From Candidatus Berkiella cookevillensis (GTDB lineage Bacteria; Pseudomonadota; Gammaproteobacteria; Berkiellales; Berkiellaceae), in assembly GCF_001431315.2 (NCBI RefSeq), contig NZ_LKHV02000001.1, positions 1,302,001 through 1,366,000 of the forward strand: a DNA stretch of 64,000 nt, given 5' to 3'. Below are positions 19,578 to 28,383 of this stretch, one piece after another. Numbering within the stretch: position 1 is the first letter of the stretch; each line of letters starts with the position of its first letter. The notes below the pieces were generated by a model. It was not told the DNA's origin. It ran no database searches and saw only the letters and a program-made list of their open reading frames with translations. The translations under genes were made by a program, and so were the position numbers.

Positions 19578-20867
19578 ATGTTTAATATCAAATCATTACA
19601 TGCCAGGGAAATATTAGATTCACGTGGATTTCCAACGGTAGAAGCGGAGCTTTGCTTAAATTCAGGTGCAAAAGCCTTGGCCTCTGTGCCTAGCGGTGCC
19701 TCTACAGGCACCTATGAGGCATTAGAATTACGAGATCAAGACTCAACAAGGTACATGGGCAAAGGTGTGCAAGCGGCTGTTAATAATGTATGCAAAGTCA
19801 TTGCACCCAGTGTTATTGGAAAATCATTTGCTGATCAAGCTGCCCTGGATCATTTCTTATTGTCTCAAGATGGTACAGCTAATAAAAGTAAATTAGGCGC
19901 AAATGCAATATTGGCTGTTTCATTGGCTTTTGCTAAAGCATGCGCGCTTGAAAAGCAAGTTCCTCTGTACCAACATTTGTCTGAGATCAGTTCAAACAAA
20001 CTCTCTATGCCTGTGCCCATGATGAATATTCTTAATGGGGGTGCACATGCTGACAATAATGTAGATGTGCAAGAATTTATGATAATGCCTGTTGGCGCAG
20101 AGAACTGGAACCAAGCTTTGCAAATGGGTGTTGAAATTTATCATGCACTTAAACATGTATTACGTGAAGGTAAACTGATGACAGGTGTTGGTGATGAAGG
20201 TGGTTTTGCACCTAATTTATCTTCAAACCAAGAAGCGCTTGATAAGATAATGTCTGCTATTGAAAGAGCTGGATTGGTTGCTGGCAAAGATGTTTTCTTG
20301 GCATTAGATGTTGCTGCAAATGAATTGTTTAATGATAATAAATATTATCTTGCGTCAGACAATAAACAGCTCAGTGCAACACAGCTGATTGATATGTATG
20401 AAAGCTGGGTGCAGACATATCCTATTTTATCCATTGAAGATGCATTGCAAGAAAGCGATTTCAGTGGCTGGCAAGAAATAACAGAACGTTTAGGTTCTAA
20501 AATTCAATTGGTAGGCGACGATGTTTTTGTTACCAATCCCACGCGCTTAAAACAAGGGATTGAAAAACAAATTGCAAATGCAATTTTAATTAAATTAAAC
20601 CAAATAGGTACCTTAACGGAAACCTTAGAAACAATTGCACTTGCCAAAAATGCACATTATCAAACGATTATTTCGCATCGTTCTGGCGAAACAGAAGAAA
20701 GCTTTATTGCTGATCTGTCTGTGGGGGTAGGTGCGATGCAAATTAAAACAGGTGCGCCAGCAAGGACAGATAGAATTGTAAAGTATAATCAGCTAACGCG
20801 TATTTATGAGCAATCTAAAGCGGTATACGCTGGTAAGCATTCTTTTACAAAGTGGCTACATAAATAA
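19578..20867 (+). CDS. eno: Enolase
   Basis: Interconverts 2-phosphoglycerate and phosphoenolpyruvate. The 429-residue protein has the N-terminal [14 protein letters not shown], substrate loop [29 protein letters not shown], the catalytic glutamates around GDEGGFAPN, the metal ligands in SIEDAL and GDDVFVTNP, and the signature [13 protein letters not shown] with catalytic lysine, then SHRSGETEE. Everything expected for activity is present. A GAGG ribosome site precedes ATG 19578. Confidence 0.97.
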   Translation: MFNIKSLHAREILDSRGFPTVEAELCLNSGAKALASVPSGASTGTYEALELRDQDSTRYMGKGVQAAVNNVCKVIAPSVIGKSFADQAALDHFLLSQDGTANKSKLGANAILAVSLAFAKACALEKQVPLYQHLSEISSNKLSMPVPMMNILNGGAHADNNVDVQEFMIMPVGAENWNQALQMGVEIYHALKHVLREGKLMTGVGDEGGFAPNLSSNQEALDKIMSAIERAGLVAGKDVFLALDVAANELFNDNKYYLASDNKQLSATQLIDMYESWVQTYPILSIEDALQESDFSGWQEITERLGSKIQLVGDDVFVTNPTRLKQGIEKQIANAILIKLNQIGTLTETLETIALAKNAHYQTIISHRSGETEESFIADLSVGVGAMQIKTGAPARTDRIVKYNQLTRIYEQSKAVYAGKHSFTKWLHK

Positions 20868-20888
20868 TTGATTAAAATAAGTTAAAGT

Positions 20889-21158
20889 GTGAAAGGACTA
20901 ACAATAGCTTTAATTGTATTATTTGCATTATTGCAAATTCGGCTGTTCTTTGGTGATGGATCGATTCCCAATTTGGTTGCGCTTAACGAACAAGTTGAGA
21001 TTAAGCAAAAAGAAGTTGATAAGCTAAAAGAGCGTAATTTAACGCTCGAAGCAGAAGTGCAAGATCTGAAACATCAGCTGGGTGCTTTAGAAGAGCGGGC
21101 GCGAACAGACTTAGGCATGATTCAGAAGGGGGAGACCTTCTATCAGAATGTTAATTGA
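20889..21158 (+). CDS. ftsB: Cell division protein FtsB
   Basis: Small bitopic divisome protein that joins FtsL and FtsQ and helps activate septal peptidoglycan synthesis. The 89-residue product starts at GTG 20889 with a short cytoplasmic piece. A membrane helix (about residues 3-21: GLTIALIVLFALLQIRLFF) and a periplasmic coiled coil (about 30-70) follow, then the conserved end ALEERARTDLGMIQKGETFY. Follows eno by 21 bases as in most gammaproteobacteria. Confidence 0.93.
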   Translation: MKGLTIALIVLFALLQIRLFFGDGSIPNLVALNEQVEIKQKEVDKLKERNLTLEAEVQDLKHQLGALEERARTDLGMIQKGETFYQNVN

Positions 21159-21254
21159 ATTGACTTTTCGTTGTGCAGAGTGAGTGTTTTTATACTCGTA
21201 AAGCGAACAAAAGTACCCACTTTCTGAGGTGGGTTCACAAATTTCTACTAGATT

Positions 21255-21354
21255 GTCATCCCAGAATTTTGCGAAGCAAAATATCTGGGATCCACAGGCG
21301 CTTTGCGCCTGGTAGCCCAAAGGGCTACTGGATGCCAGCCTTCGCTGGCATGAC
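21255..21354. repeat. Array of four adjacent stem-loops (REP-like, family E)
   Basis: Within 100 bases lie four hairpins in a row: TCCCAGAATTTTGC with GCAAAATATCTGGGA, CAGGCG-CTTTG-CGCCTG, GTAGCCC-AAA-GGGCTAC, and CCAGC-CTTC-GCTGG. The whole unit has inverted ends GTCATCCCAG and CTGGCATGAC. The first hairpin recurs at about 34158-34196, and the last at 15062 and flanking the 30.1-kb MITE. No gene is visible in the 310-base ftsB-ispD gap. Traces of family A lie at 21395-21425. Confidence 0.65.
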
Positions 21355-21468
21355 ATATTGTCTGATTTTTTCAGAATAGGGAACTTGTGGAGATGCCTTA
21401 GCTTTACAAAGTGAGAGAATTGCTCATATCAAAGAAATAAATGTAAAAATACAGGCAAATTTAAATAA

Positions 21469-22194
21469 ATGACGAATAAATTTTTCATCATTATACCTGC
21501 GGCAGGTATTGGGCAACGATTCTTGCAAAATAGCGCTTTGCCTAAACAATATGAACGATTGCAGTCAAAAACAGTGCTTGAGCATGTGATTGATCTCTTT
21601 CTTGCTCAAAGCTGGATTACTGAAGTTGTTGTTGCGTTGCATCCAGAAGATAAATATTTCTCAAAAATATATGCCCAACGCGATGCTGAAGAGATACCCA
21701 AATTACGAACCGTCATCGGCGGTAAATCTCGAGCAGAATCTGTATGGAATGCCTTACACAGCATGCAAACAACAGTAAAAGCGCATGATTGGATTTTAGT
21801 ACATGATGCTGCAAGACCTTGCCTCTCTCAACGTGATTTATTGAATTTAATTGCTCAGTTAAAAACCAATGATATAGGTGGTATTTTAGCGGAAAAGCTT
21901 GCTGGAACCATTAAACATTGTGAAGAGCAAAACACCATTGGACATACTGTGAACAGAGATAGATTGTGGCAAGCACTTACGCCACAAATGTTTAAGAATG
22001 ATGTGCTCTATAAGAGTCTTGCTTATTGTTTTGAACGAAAATATATAATAACTGATGAAGCGCAAGCGGTTGAGCGATTTGGATTGCCTGTTAAATTGAT
22101 TGAAGCACAAGATATTAATTTAAAAATCACCTATCCCAAAGATTTGGCGCTGGCGAATGCTATTCTGGCTAGTCAAGAGGTATGCTTATCATGA
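21469..22194 (+). CDS. ispD: 2-C-methyl-D-erythritol 4-phosphate cytidylyltransferase
   Basis: Third step of the non-mevalonate isoprenoid pathway, making CDP-methylerythritol from CTP. The 241-residue enzyme shows the nucleotidyltransferase start IIPAAGIGQRF, PKQYERLQSKTVLEHVID, the V-GGKSRAESV loop, LVHDAARPCL, and the end motif ITDEAQAVERFGLPVKLIEA. Upstream of ispF with an ATGA overlap, the usual pair. CTP is supplied by PyrG encoded upstream. Confidence 0.95.
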   Translation: MTNKFFIIIPAAGIGQRFLQNSALPKQYERLQSKTVLEHVIDLFLAQSWITEVVVALHPEDKYFSKIYAQRDAEEIPKLRTVIGGKSRAESVWNALHSMQTTVKAHDWILVHDAARPCLSQRDLLNLIAQLKTNDIGGILAEKLAGTIKHCEEQNTIGHTVNRDRLWQALTPQMFKNDVLYKSLAYCFERKYIITDEAQAVERFGLPVKLIEAQDINLKITYPKDLALANAILASQEVCLS

Positions 22195-22697
22195 TTCGAA
22201 TTGGTCATGGTTATGATATTCATCGCCTGGAATCAAATGTGCAAAAAAATGGTATTATTTTAGGCGGAATTGAGATCCCTTATGAAAAAAATTTTGTTGC
22301 ACATTCGGATGGAGATGTGCTCATTCATGCATTAATTGATGCCTTATTAGGTGCTGCTGGATTAGGGGATATTGGTCAACATTTTCCAGATACGGATCCA
22401 AAATACAAGAATGCAGATTCGCGTATCTTATTGCAAAATGTTTTACAAAAAATAACAAAGCTTAATTACTGCGTTAATAATGTAGATATTACTATTATTG
22501 CGGAGAAACCCAAATTGGCGCCTCATATCTCAACGATGAGAGAATGTTTGGCAGCGGAACTGCAAATTTCTTATGCTGATGTAAATGTCAAAGCTAAAAC
22601 CAATGAGCAGTGTGATGCAGTAGGGCATCGTGAAGCGATTGTTGTTTTTGCTGTCGTGACCTTGCTAAATGATTCATTGATGGAGAAAGTAGTTTGA
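22191..22697 (+). CDS. ispF: 2-C-methyl-D-erythritol 2,4-cyclodiphosphate synthase
   Basis: Cyclises the phosphorylated CDP-methylerythritol intermediate in isoprenoid synthesis. The 168-residue protein starts MIRIGHGYDIHRL, with the zinc ligands Asp9 and His11, then HSDGDVLIHALIDALLGAAGLGDIGQHFPDTD (third ligand His in the middle), and ends VKAKTNEQCDAVGHREAI. I place the start at ATG 22191, overlapping the ispD stop, not at the earlier in-frame ATG 22182. In many relatives truD follows; here surE follows directly. Confidence 0.95.
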   Translation: MIRIGHGYDIHRLESNVQKNGIILGGIEIPYEKNFVAHSDGDVLIHALIDALLGAAGLGDIGQHFPDTDPKYKNADSRILLQNVLQKITKLNYCVNNVDITIIAEKPKLAPHISTMRECLAAELQISYADVNVKAKTNEQCDAVGHREAIVVFAVVTLLNDSLMEKVV

Positions 22698-23476
22698 GCG
22701 AAAATACTAAAACGCAAATTTTAATCAGTAATGATGACGGCGTGCATGCACCCGGTATTGCACATTTAGCAACATCCCTTTCTGAGCTTGCCGATATTAT
22801 TGTTGTTGCACCAGATAGAGATAGAAGTGCAGCCAGCAATTCTTTAACCTTGGATCAGCCTTTACGTGTCATTAAGCAACCGAATGGTTTTTATTCTGTC
22901 ACAGGGACACCAACAGACAGTGTGCATATTGCCATTACAGGTTGGCTAGACAGCCATCCAGATATGATTGTCTCGGGTATTAACTGCGGCGCTAATTTAG
23001 GCGATGATGTACTGTATTCAGGCACGGTTGCAGCAGCGATGGAAGGGCGTTTTTTGGGCTACCCAGCGATTGCCATTTCTTTGGTCTGTGATCATCGTGA
23101 ACGACAGTATTTTGAAACAGCTGCGGCTATTGCTAAGCAAATTGTTGCTAAAGCGATTGCGGGTGGACTATCAAAGAAAACCATTTTGAACGTAAATGTA
23201 CCAAACCTTCCTTTAGATCAGATCAAGGGCTTTAAAGTAACGCGCTTGGGGTATAGACATATTGCGGAGCAGATTGTTCCTAGCCAAGATCCGCGTGGCA
23301 ATCAAATTTTTTGGATAGGGCCTGCAGGTGTTGAGCAAGATGGCGGTCCTGGAACTGATTTTCATGCAATAAAATCAGGTTATGTCTCTATTACGCCGAT
23401 TAAGGTAGATTTAACCGATTTTGAAATGATGGATAAAATTGTAAATTGGTCGAACGGCTTGGTTTTCAGTTTGTAG
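22694..23476 (+). CDS. surE: 5'/3'-nucleotidase SurE
   Basis: Stationary-phase survival phosphatase acting on nucleoside monophosphates. The 260-residue protein has the divalent-metal site ILISNDDGVHAPG (Asp14-Asp15), VVAPDRDRSAASNSLTL, SVTGTPTDSVHIAI and VSGINCGANLGDDVLYSGTVAAAMEG. The start is TTG 22694, overlapping the ispF stop, with GGAG eight bases upstream. The customary partner pcm is missing between it and the next gene, while nlpD and rpoS still lie downstream. Confidence 0.94.
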   Translation: MSENTKTQILISNDDGVHAPGIAHLATSLSELADIIVVAPDRDRSAASNSLTLDQPLRVIKQPNGFYSVTGTPTDSVHIAITGWLDSHPDMIVSGINCGANLGDDVLYSGTVAAAMEGRFLGYPAIAISLVCDHRERQYFETAAAIAKQIVAKAIAGGLSKKTILNVNVPNLPLDQIKGFKVTRLGYRHIAEQIVPSQDPRGNQIFWIGPAGVEQDGGPGTDFHAIKSGYVSITPIKVDLTDFEMMDKIVNWSNGLVFSL

Positions 23477-23557
23477 TATTCTTTCTTGAAGTTTTATTTT
23501 TTGGCGTTGCATATATAATGGCAATGGAAACCTTAGGGATAAGGTCAAGGGGGCTGC

Positions 23558-24145
23558 ATGTTTAGTTACCTTTATGGCAAAGTGATAAGCTGGGCAAAAC
23601 ACCAATATGCACCTTACTATTTGGTGGGCGTGAGTTTTGCTGAGTCTTCTGTTTTTCCTATACCACCTGATGTCATGTTAATCCCAATGGTATTAGGTAA
23701 GCCACTTCGTGCTTGGCATTATGCGCTCATTACAACCATTGCATCTGTTATGGGAGGGGTATTAGGTTACTTAATTGGTTATTTTGCATTTGAGACAATT
23801 CATCATTCATTTATTGTAGAATTTGGTTATGAAGCAAAATATCAACAAGTCGTTAATTGGTTTGATCGTCATGGATGGCTTGCGATAGCCGTAGCAGGTA
23901 GTATTACGCCTATTCCCTATAAGTTATTTACCATTGCTGCAGGTGCAGTAAAAATGCCCTTGTGGAGCTTTGTCATTGCCTCAATGATAGGGCGAGCAAG
24001 TAGATTTTTTCTTGTCGCAGGGCTTGTTAAGTCTTTAGGAAAGACATTAGAAGAAAGATTGTTAAAATATGTCGATAGGATAGGTTGGGGCTTCGTTATA
24101 TTAGGTCTTATTATTTATATTGGTTATTATGTCTTTAAAAATTAA
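23558..24145 (+). CDS. YqaA/DedA-family membrane protein
   Basis: A 195-residue inner-membrane protein of the DedA/SNARE-associated (VTT) superfamily, YqaA branch. It has the N-terminal half-helix motif SFAESSVFPIPPDVMLIPMVLG, a glycine-rich membrane hairpin (VMGGVLGYLIGYFAFE), the second motif FDRHGWLAIAVAGSITPIPYKLFTIAAG and MIGRASRFFLVAGLV. DedA proteins are implicated in lipid-carrier and phospholipid flipping; the substrate of this branch is not established. In many gammaproteobacteria a YqaA gene lies between surE/pcm and nlpD, as here. Overlaps nlpD by 17 bases. Confidence 0.88.
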   Translation: MFSYLYGKVISWAKHQYAPYYLVGVSFAESSVFPIPPDVMLIPMVLGKPLRAWHYALITTIASVMGGVLGYLIGYFAFETIHHSFIVEFGYEAKYQQVVNWFDRHGWLAIAVAGSITPIPYKLFTIAAGAVKMPLWSFVIASMIGRASRFFLVAGLVKSLGKTLEERLLKYVDRIGWGFVILGLIIYIGYYVFKN

Positions 24146-24989
24146 AAAAATTATTTCAATTTCAGTATTGGCAATGCTAAGTGCAGGATGTTTTTCTTCT
24201 AAAATAGTCGATCCTGCCCCTGTATATTCTCTTCCTATCAAAGCAGAAAGTGTGCCAGAATTTCATACTGTAAAAGAAGGCGAAAGCTTGTATACGGTGG
24301 CATGGATTTATGATCTTGATTACCACAAAATCGCGAGCAACAATTATTTAAGCTCAAAAGCCTCGATTTATCCAGGACAAAAAATTTATCTTAAACGTCC
24401 GGCACCCGTTCATGGGGCTAGGCCAATTGCTCAACAATCTATTGAGATTAGGCCTGTTAATGCTAAACCTCAGCAAGCCACTATTGATCAAAAGCCAGTG
24501 AATACCAGTAGTGTAGCAAAAACGCCTACACCAGCTACATCATCTACCCAACCTGCAAATCAAGCAGCAAAACCTGCTTCTGTGGCTATAAATAATAATC
24601 AAAAAAATAATGCTCAATGGTTATGGCCAACAAATGCTAAAATTACTAAACTCTTTTCAGTGAAAGAGCAAGAGTACAATAAGGGTATAGATTTTTCTGG
24701 AAATTTAAATGATCCTATTTATGCAACAAAAGCAGGTAAAGTTGTGTATAGTGGAGAAGGTTTGAGAGGATATGGTAAATTGATCATCATTAAACATGAT
24801 GAGTTATATTTGTCTGCTTACGCGCATAATAATGAACTACTTGTTCGTGAAGGAGATGAAGTTGCTCAAGGCAAGATCATTGCTAGAATGGGCAAAACAG
24901 ACAGCCCTCATGTAAAATTGCATTTCCAGATTCGGAAAAATGGTCAGCCGGTTGATCCTTCTGGTTATTTAAAAGTAGCAGCTAAATGA
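24129..24989 (+). CDS. nlpD: NlpD-like lipoprotein with LysM and LytM domains
   Basis: Outer-membrane lipoprotein that activates the septal amidase AmiC. The lipobox is perfect (LSAGC at residues 17-21). A LysM domain follows (about residues 40-90, FHTVKEGESLYTVAWIYDLD), then a Pro/Thr/Ala-rich linker, and a LytM (M23) domain from about residue 165 ending RLHFxIR-like LHFQIRKNGQPVDPSGYL. The first zinc-ligand His of active M23 enzymes is replaced (KGIDFSG), as in other NlpD proteins, so it should regulate and not cut. I prefer ATG 24129 to TTG 24120. rpoS, normally next, is pushed 1.7 kb away. Confidence 0.92.
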   Translation: MSLKIKKIISISVLAMLSAGCFSSKIVDPAPVYSLPIKAESVPEFHTVKEGESLYTVAWIYDLDYHKIASNNYLSSKASIYPGQKIYLKRPAPVHGARPIAQQSIEIRPVNAKPQQATIDQKPVNTSSVAKTPTPATSSTQPANQAAKPASVAINNNQKNNAQWLWPTNAKITKLFSVKEQEYNKGIDFSGNLNDPIYATKAGKVVYSGEGLRGYGKLIIIKHDELYLSAYAHNNELLVREGDEVAQGKIIARMGKTDSPHVKLHFQIRKNGQPVDPSGYLKVAAK

Positions 24990-24996
24990 TACGATA

Positions 24997-25036
24997 GTGC
25001 CCCTTGCGAATAGAATTCATGTGCGAAGACTATATC
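24997..25036. repeat. 40-bp inverted repeat, left arm (family B)
   Basis: GTGCCCCTTGCGAATAGAAT... through ACTATATC; matches the reverse complement of 26255-26294 at 35 of 40 bases by eye. It overlaps the last codons of the minus-strand orphan gene. A further related copy lies at 34801-34837. Confidence 0.75.
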
Positions 25037-26135
25037 GGGGGTATTGTCTTTGCCCCCTCACTGCTTTCTTGGGATGACTTGTCTTAGGGTGGGGGGCTTT
25101 TAATGGGGAATTGGCCGCTGTGTTCTTCATTTTCGAAAAAGGTAAATATGTGTTTTCGGAAGGCAAGACATTTTCCTCTGTTGTATTCGGTTTCTTCTCA
25201 TCAAAAATTTTAATGACTTTCGCCAAATCTAAGCGCTCATCTTCACTAGACTCAATTAAATTGAATACTTTTCTGAATTTTGATGCAATGCTATCAAAAA
25301 CGGCATTGAAAATTCTTCCAAAATGCGAATAAGCCACAGTACATGCAAAGAAATAGGAAAGCGTGTTTAAGGTAAATGAAGATAAATAATCTGCCAAGCA
25401 GATGCTTTCTATCGTTGATACCGCTGAGCTAAAGGCTAAATAAGCTGAACATATCATGATGCCACAAGAAAGAAGATATACAATCAGCTTGGGTATAGAA
25501 TATCTTCCAATGCCTTGATAGGGATTGGAAAAATTTCTATCAATGATAATTCCCATTTTTCGCATACGGTTTTCAGGGCCATTGATAATATCGTGATAAT
25601 TAGTCATTAACCGACATCCGGCAAAGAGTGTTATGAGCGAATAAGCCCAGCCCCATTTGAAGATAGTCGCTGCTGTAGCCAGCGTTGCGCCGGTCATTAA
25701 GGTATATGAAATAATGCTGCCAATCCAAGGTAAGTTTCTACCAAAGAATCCTAAATCATTTTCATTTAAGGACAAAGAGTAACTAAACTGGGACAATGAA
25801 GGTAGGCTTTGATCTTTATCGTGCTTTAACCAATCATTTAATTCATTTGAATGTACGGTTGGTGGTAATGCGATTTTTGCTTTCAATAAGGTTGTATAAA
25901 TTCTTTCTAGGAGATTTATTGCACTGTAGATAGAGCATGAGAGTACGGCTGTTGGATGTGTTTCGTTTTTTAGTTTTAAGAGTTGGCTTGTAAGCTCGCA
26001 GTATAATACAGGATTCAGCGTGGAAAGCGCTGTCATCACTTTTTTTGATCTTATAATATAAGTAAGCTCAGGGATAAAAATATTGGTTGAATGGGTCGTT
26101 GGGATAATAGCAATAATGAGATCTTTGGAAAACAT
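25017..26135 (-). CDS. Orphan membrane protein inserted between nlpD and rpoS
   Basis: I do not recognise this protein. It is about 372 residues from ATG 26135 (open further to a GTG at 26156). The N-terminal 130 residues look soluble. Two hydrophobic hairpins follow, about residues 145-180 (PWIGSIISYTLMTGATLATA, then WAYSLITLFAGC) and 220-275 (LIVYLLSCGIMICSAYLAFS and LNTLSYFFACTVAYSHFG). The tail is basic and Pro-rich (HPKTSHPKKAVRGQRQYPRY). The layout suggests a membrane protein with cytosolic ends, possibly an effector-like protein. The last five codons lie inside the left family B repeat, so the repeat supplies the C-terminus. It is opposite in strand to nlpD and rpoS. Confidence 0.6.
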   Translation of the reverse strand: MFSKDLIIAIIPTTHSTNIFIPELTYIIRSKKVMTALSTLNPVLYCELTSQLLKLKNETHPTAVLSCSIYSAINLLERIYTTLLKAKIALPPTVHSNELNDWLKHDKDQSLPSLSQFSYSLSLNENDLGFFGRNLPWIGSIISYTLMTGATLATAATIFKWGWAYSLITLFAGCRLMTNYHDIINGPENRMRKMGIIIDRNFSNPYQGIGRYSIPKLIVYLLSCGIMICSAYLAFSSAVSTIESICLADYLSSFTLNTLSYFFACTVAYSHFGRIFNAVFDSIASKFRKVFNLIESSEDERLDLAKVIKIFDEKKPNTTEENVLPSENTYLPFSKMKNTAANSPLKAPHPKTSHPKKAVRGQRQYPRYSLRT

Positions 26136-26254
26136 TAATAAGTTCTCTTTCTTCACTTATATAAAGACGCTAAATTTTAGACCGATTCTAATTATAATCT
26201 TTTGAGTGCTTAAATGCTAAACAAGAAAGACATAGTAAAACAACTAAATTGATA

Positions 26255-26294
26255 AATATAGTCTTTGCACATGAATTCTAGCGGCAAGGGGCAC
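26255..26294. repeat. 40-bp inverted repeat, right arm (family B)
   Basis: Contains ATAGTCTTTGCACATGAATT and ends GGCAAGGGGCAC. It pairs with 24997-25036, so that the orphan gene and about 100 bases upstream are bracketed by inverted arms. Seven bases later comes the 10-bp direct repeat of the MITE. Confidence 0.75.
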
Positions 26295-26310
26295 AATGTA
26301 GGTTTTGTTG

Positions 26311-26557
26311 CTGAGTGCTCCCCATGAATTAAGAATTTGTCGTTGCGAGCAATAAGACGCAGGAAAAAGGTGAAATAAGGGATAAACTATCACGTCTTTT
26401 GCGTGGCAATCTATCTTGAAGTCTTTCTTACTGCGCTCTTCTTAAAGATTTCATGATAGATTGCTTCGCTTTAGCCGTGATATTTTTGTGCTGTTTCAAT
26501 CAATGATAGACGGCTTCCACTCGCAATGACGAACCTTTATTTGTGGGGATCACTCAG
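26311..26557 (+). mobile_element. 247-bp MITE-like element, copy 1, with 10-bp target duplication
   Basis: The ends are imperfect inverted repeats of about 38 bases, beginning CTGAGTGCTCCCCA on the left and ending TGGGGATCACTCAG on the right, each continuing to a GTCGTTGCGAG / CTCGCAATGAC block. The element is flanked by a perfect direct repeat GGTTTTGTTG at 26301-26310 and 26558-26567, as expected of a target duplication. It contains no gene. A second copy in inverse orientation lies at 30139-30384. It separates rpoS from upstream signals. Confidence 0.8.
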
Positions 26558-26733
26558 GGTTTTGTTGACAGCGCTCTCTCACTCGTCATGCGCAATAGAT
26601 TTTATATGGGTGCAGTTACAATAAAGAAAGAGGGAGGTGAAAAAGTCAGTGTATTTTTTTATAAAATATAATGCGGGAACTTTTAGAGTTCCAGAGCTTT
26701 CAAACGGGTAGCTTAGCTTGAATGAGGTGCTGT

Positions 26734-27579
26734 ATGAAAGCTGAAAATGCATACGTTCATGATCCGTCTGTTCAAAAATATATCAATTCGATCAAAAAAA
26801 TTAATACTCTCAATGCAGAACAAGAAAAAGAAATCATAAAAAAAGCGCAACAAGGTGATAAAAAGGCTAAAAATATACTGATTAACGCACACTTAAAATT
26901 GGTTGTTAGCATTGCGAGAAGATATCAAAGACGCGGATTAGCCTTAAGTGATCTCATAGAAGAAGGCAATATGGGGCTTATATATGCTGTTGATAAATTT
27001 AATATAGAAGTAGGCGTACGATTTGCAAGTTATGCTACCTGGTGGATTAGACAAAGCATTGAAAGAGCACTGATGAATCAAACACGTTTGATTCGAGTGC
27101 CCATTTATTTTATTAAGAAATATAGTAAATTTTTAAGACTCAAAAATGAAATTGCTTTTCAAAAGAAACCTCGGCAATCGCCTGAAGAAATAGCGGAATA
27201 TTTAAATATGAGTGTCGAGTCTGCTGATAAAGTGATAAATTTTGAGCAACAAGATATATCACTAGATTCTTTTGCAAAGCCAAATCAAACACCATTGTGG
27301 GATCTTTTATATGATGAACAGAATTTGGATCCTGTTGATGCAATTTCTCAAAAACATAACCATCTCTTGCTTGAAGGATTGCTAAAACATTTATCCGCGC
27401 AAGAGCTTGAAGTCCTTGAAAAGCGCTTCGGTATACATGGCTATGAGCATATGTCACTTGCAGAGATTGGCAAAGAATTAAATCTCACACGAGAGCGAGT
27501 AAGGCAAATTCAAAATAAAGCACTGCAACATTTGCACAAAGACTGTAAGTTAAATGGCTTTGATCTAAGGGGCTTATAA
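26734..27579 (+). CDS. rpoS: RNA polymerase sigma factor RpoS (sigma-70 family)
   Basis: A 281-residue group 2 sigma factor. Region 2 is clear: LINAHLKLVVSIARRYQRRG, LIEEGNMGLIYAVDKF, FASYATWWIRQSIERALMNQTRLIRVP (regions 2.3-2.4), then region 3 (EEIAEYLNMS) and region 4 with the helix-turn-helix SLAEIGKELNLTRERVRQIQNKAL. The downstream position relative to nlpD identifies it as RpoS over other paralogues. It is shorter than E. coli RpoS, lacking most of region 1. I chose ATG 26734, which has GAGGTG just upstream; the frame is open to ATG 26722. Insertions upstream mean its promoters are not those inside nlpD in the usual spacing. Confidence 0.88.
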   Translation: MKAENAYVHDPSVQKYINSIKKINTLNAEQEKEIIKKAQQGDKKAKNILINAHLKLVVSIARRYQRRGLALSDLIEEGNMGLIYAVDKFNIEVGVRFASYATWWIRQSIERALMNQTRLIRVPIYFIKKYSKFLRLKNEIAFQKKPRQSPEEIAEYLNMSVESADKVINFEQQDISLDSFAKPNQTPLWDLLYDEQNLDPVDAISQKHNHLLLEGLLKHLSAQELEVLEKRFGIHGYEHMSLAEIGKELNLTRERVRQIQNKALQHLHKDCKLNGFDLRGL

Positions 27580-27912
27580 TGGCTCCTGTGTTTTAAGTCA
27601 GGGTTTTTGCAGAAATTGACCTGTTATTATGTAAGCCTAGTCTTACAAGAAAGTAAGAGATCTGTTATTTATTCATTAAGCAGAATGGATAAATGCAGTG
27701 TCTTTTTAATAAAAAATATTAAAATACAAATAGATAAGAATAGAAAACTGGGCGACAAAATATGTGCGCAGCATTTGTGAGCATTGTGAAGCTATCCTTA
27801 TCTGTTAATATTTCAAGTCATAAGGGAATGCGAAAGTTTCACAAGGATTCGTTAGTAGGGCAAGGGATTTGCCCTAATTTTATCTCAGAACGCACAATCA
27901 TAAAATAAAATT
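27580..27912. other. Intergenic gap rpoS to thioesterase; one terminator-like hairpin
   Basis: 333 bases without a gene. A short hairpin AGGGCAA-GGGAT-TTGCCCT at 27857-27875 followed by AATTTTAT lies 37 bases before the next start. It could end an upstream transcript or shape the leader of the next mRNA. Nothing else supported. Confidence 0.4.
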
Positions 27913-28383
27913 ATGTTTATTCCTTCTCAAAGTTTGCAAGATCAGTTCGCGCCGCATAATGCATGTTTTGGCTGTGGGCCATCAAATCTAAAGGGCTTAC
28001 AAATAAAAAGTTATGTTGACGATGAGCGCGTCGTTGCTGTATGGCAAGGCCAGCCATTTCATGAAGCTTTTCCCGGTATGTTGAATGGAGGCATTATCGG
28101 TGCATTGCTTGATTGTCATTCCAATTGGACTGCTGCTTATCATTTAATGAAGCGCTCTAATCTAGAGAAACCGCCTTGCACCGTCACCGCTTATTTTAAC
28201 GTCACATTGAAGCGCCCTACGCCCAGCGATAAAGAAATACAATTAATCGCGAAAATTCAAGAAATATCAGAAAATTCAGCAATTGTTGTTGCGGAACTGA
28301 ATTTTGATAATAAACTTTGTGCAAGTTGTACAGGGAAGTTTGTGGCGGTGAGTGAAGGGCATCCTGCATTTCATCGCTGGTAA
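27913..28383 (+). CDS. PaaI/hot-dog family thioesterase
   Basis: A 156-residue single-domain hot-dog protein of the PaaI type. The N-terminus carries the CFGCGPSNLKGLQIKS motif common to this branch, followed by FPGMLNGGIIGALLDCHSNW, where the HGG/NGG-like turn and Asp mark the acyl-CoA thioesterase active site, and the strand TAYFNVTLKRPTP. Such enzymes hydrolyse acyl-CoA. The substrate cannot be told from sequence. It stands alone between rpoS and a tandem repeat. Confidence 0.8.
   Translation: MFIPSQSLQDQFAPHNACFGCGPSNLKGLQIKSYVDDERVVAVWQGQPFHEAFPGMLNGGIIGALLDCHSNWTAAYHLMKRSNLEKPPCTVTAYFNVTLKRPTPSDKEIQLIAKIQEISENSAIVVAELNFDNKLCASCTGKFVAVSEGHPAFHRW

Noticed and set aside
23558-24145. DedA-family 'SNARE-associated' name as a link to the SNARE mimic
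   Set aside because: The family name is historical; this is a housekeeping membrane protein in the surE-nlpD context and unrelated to SNARE helices.
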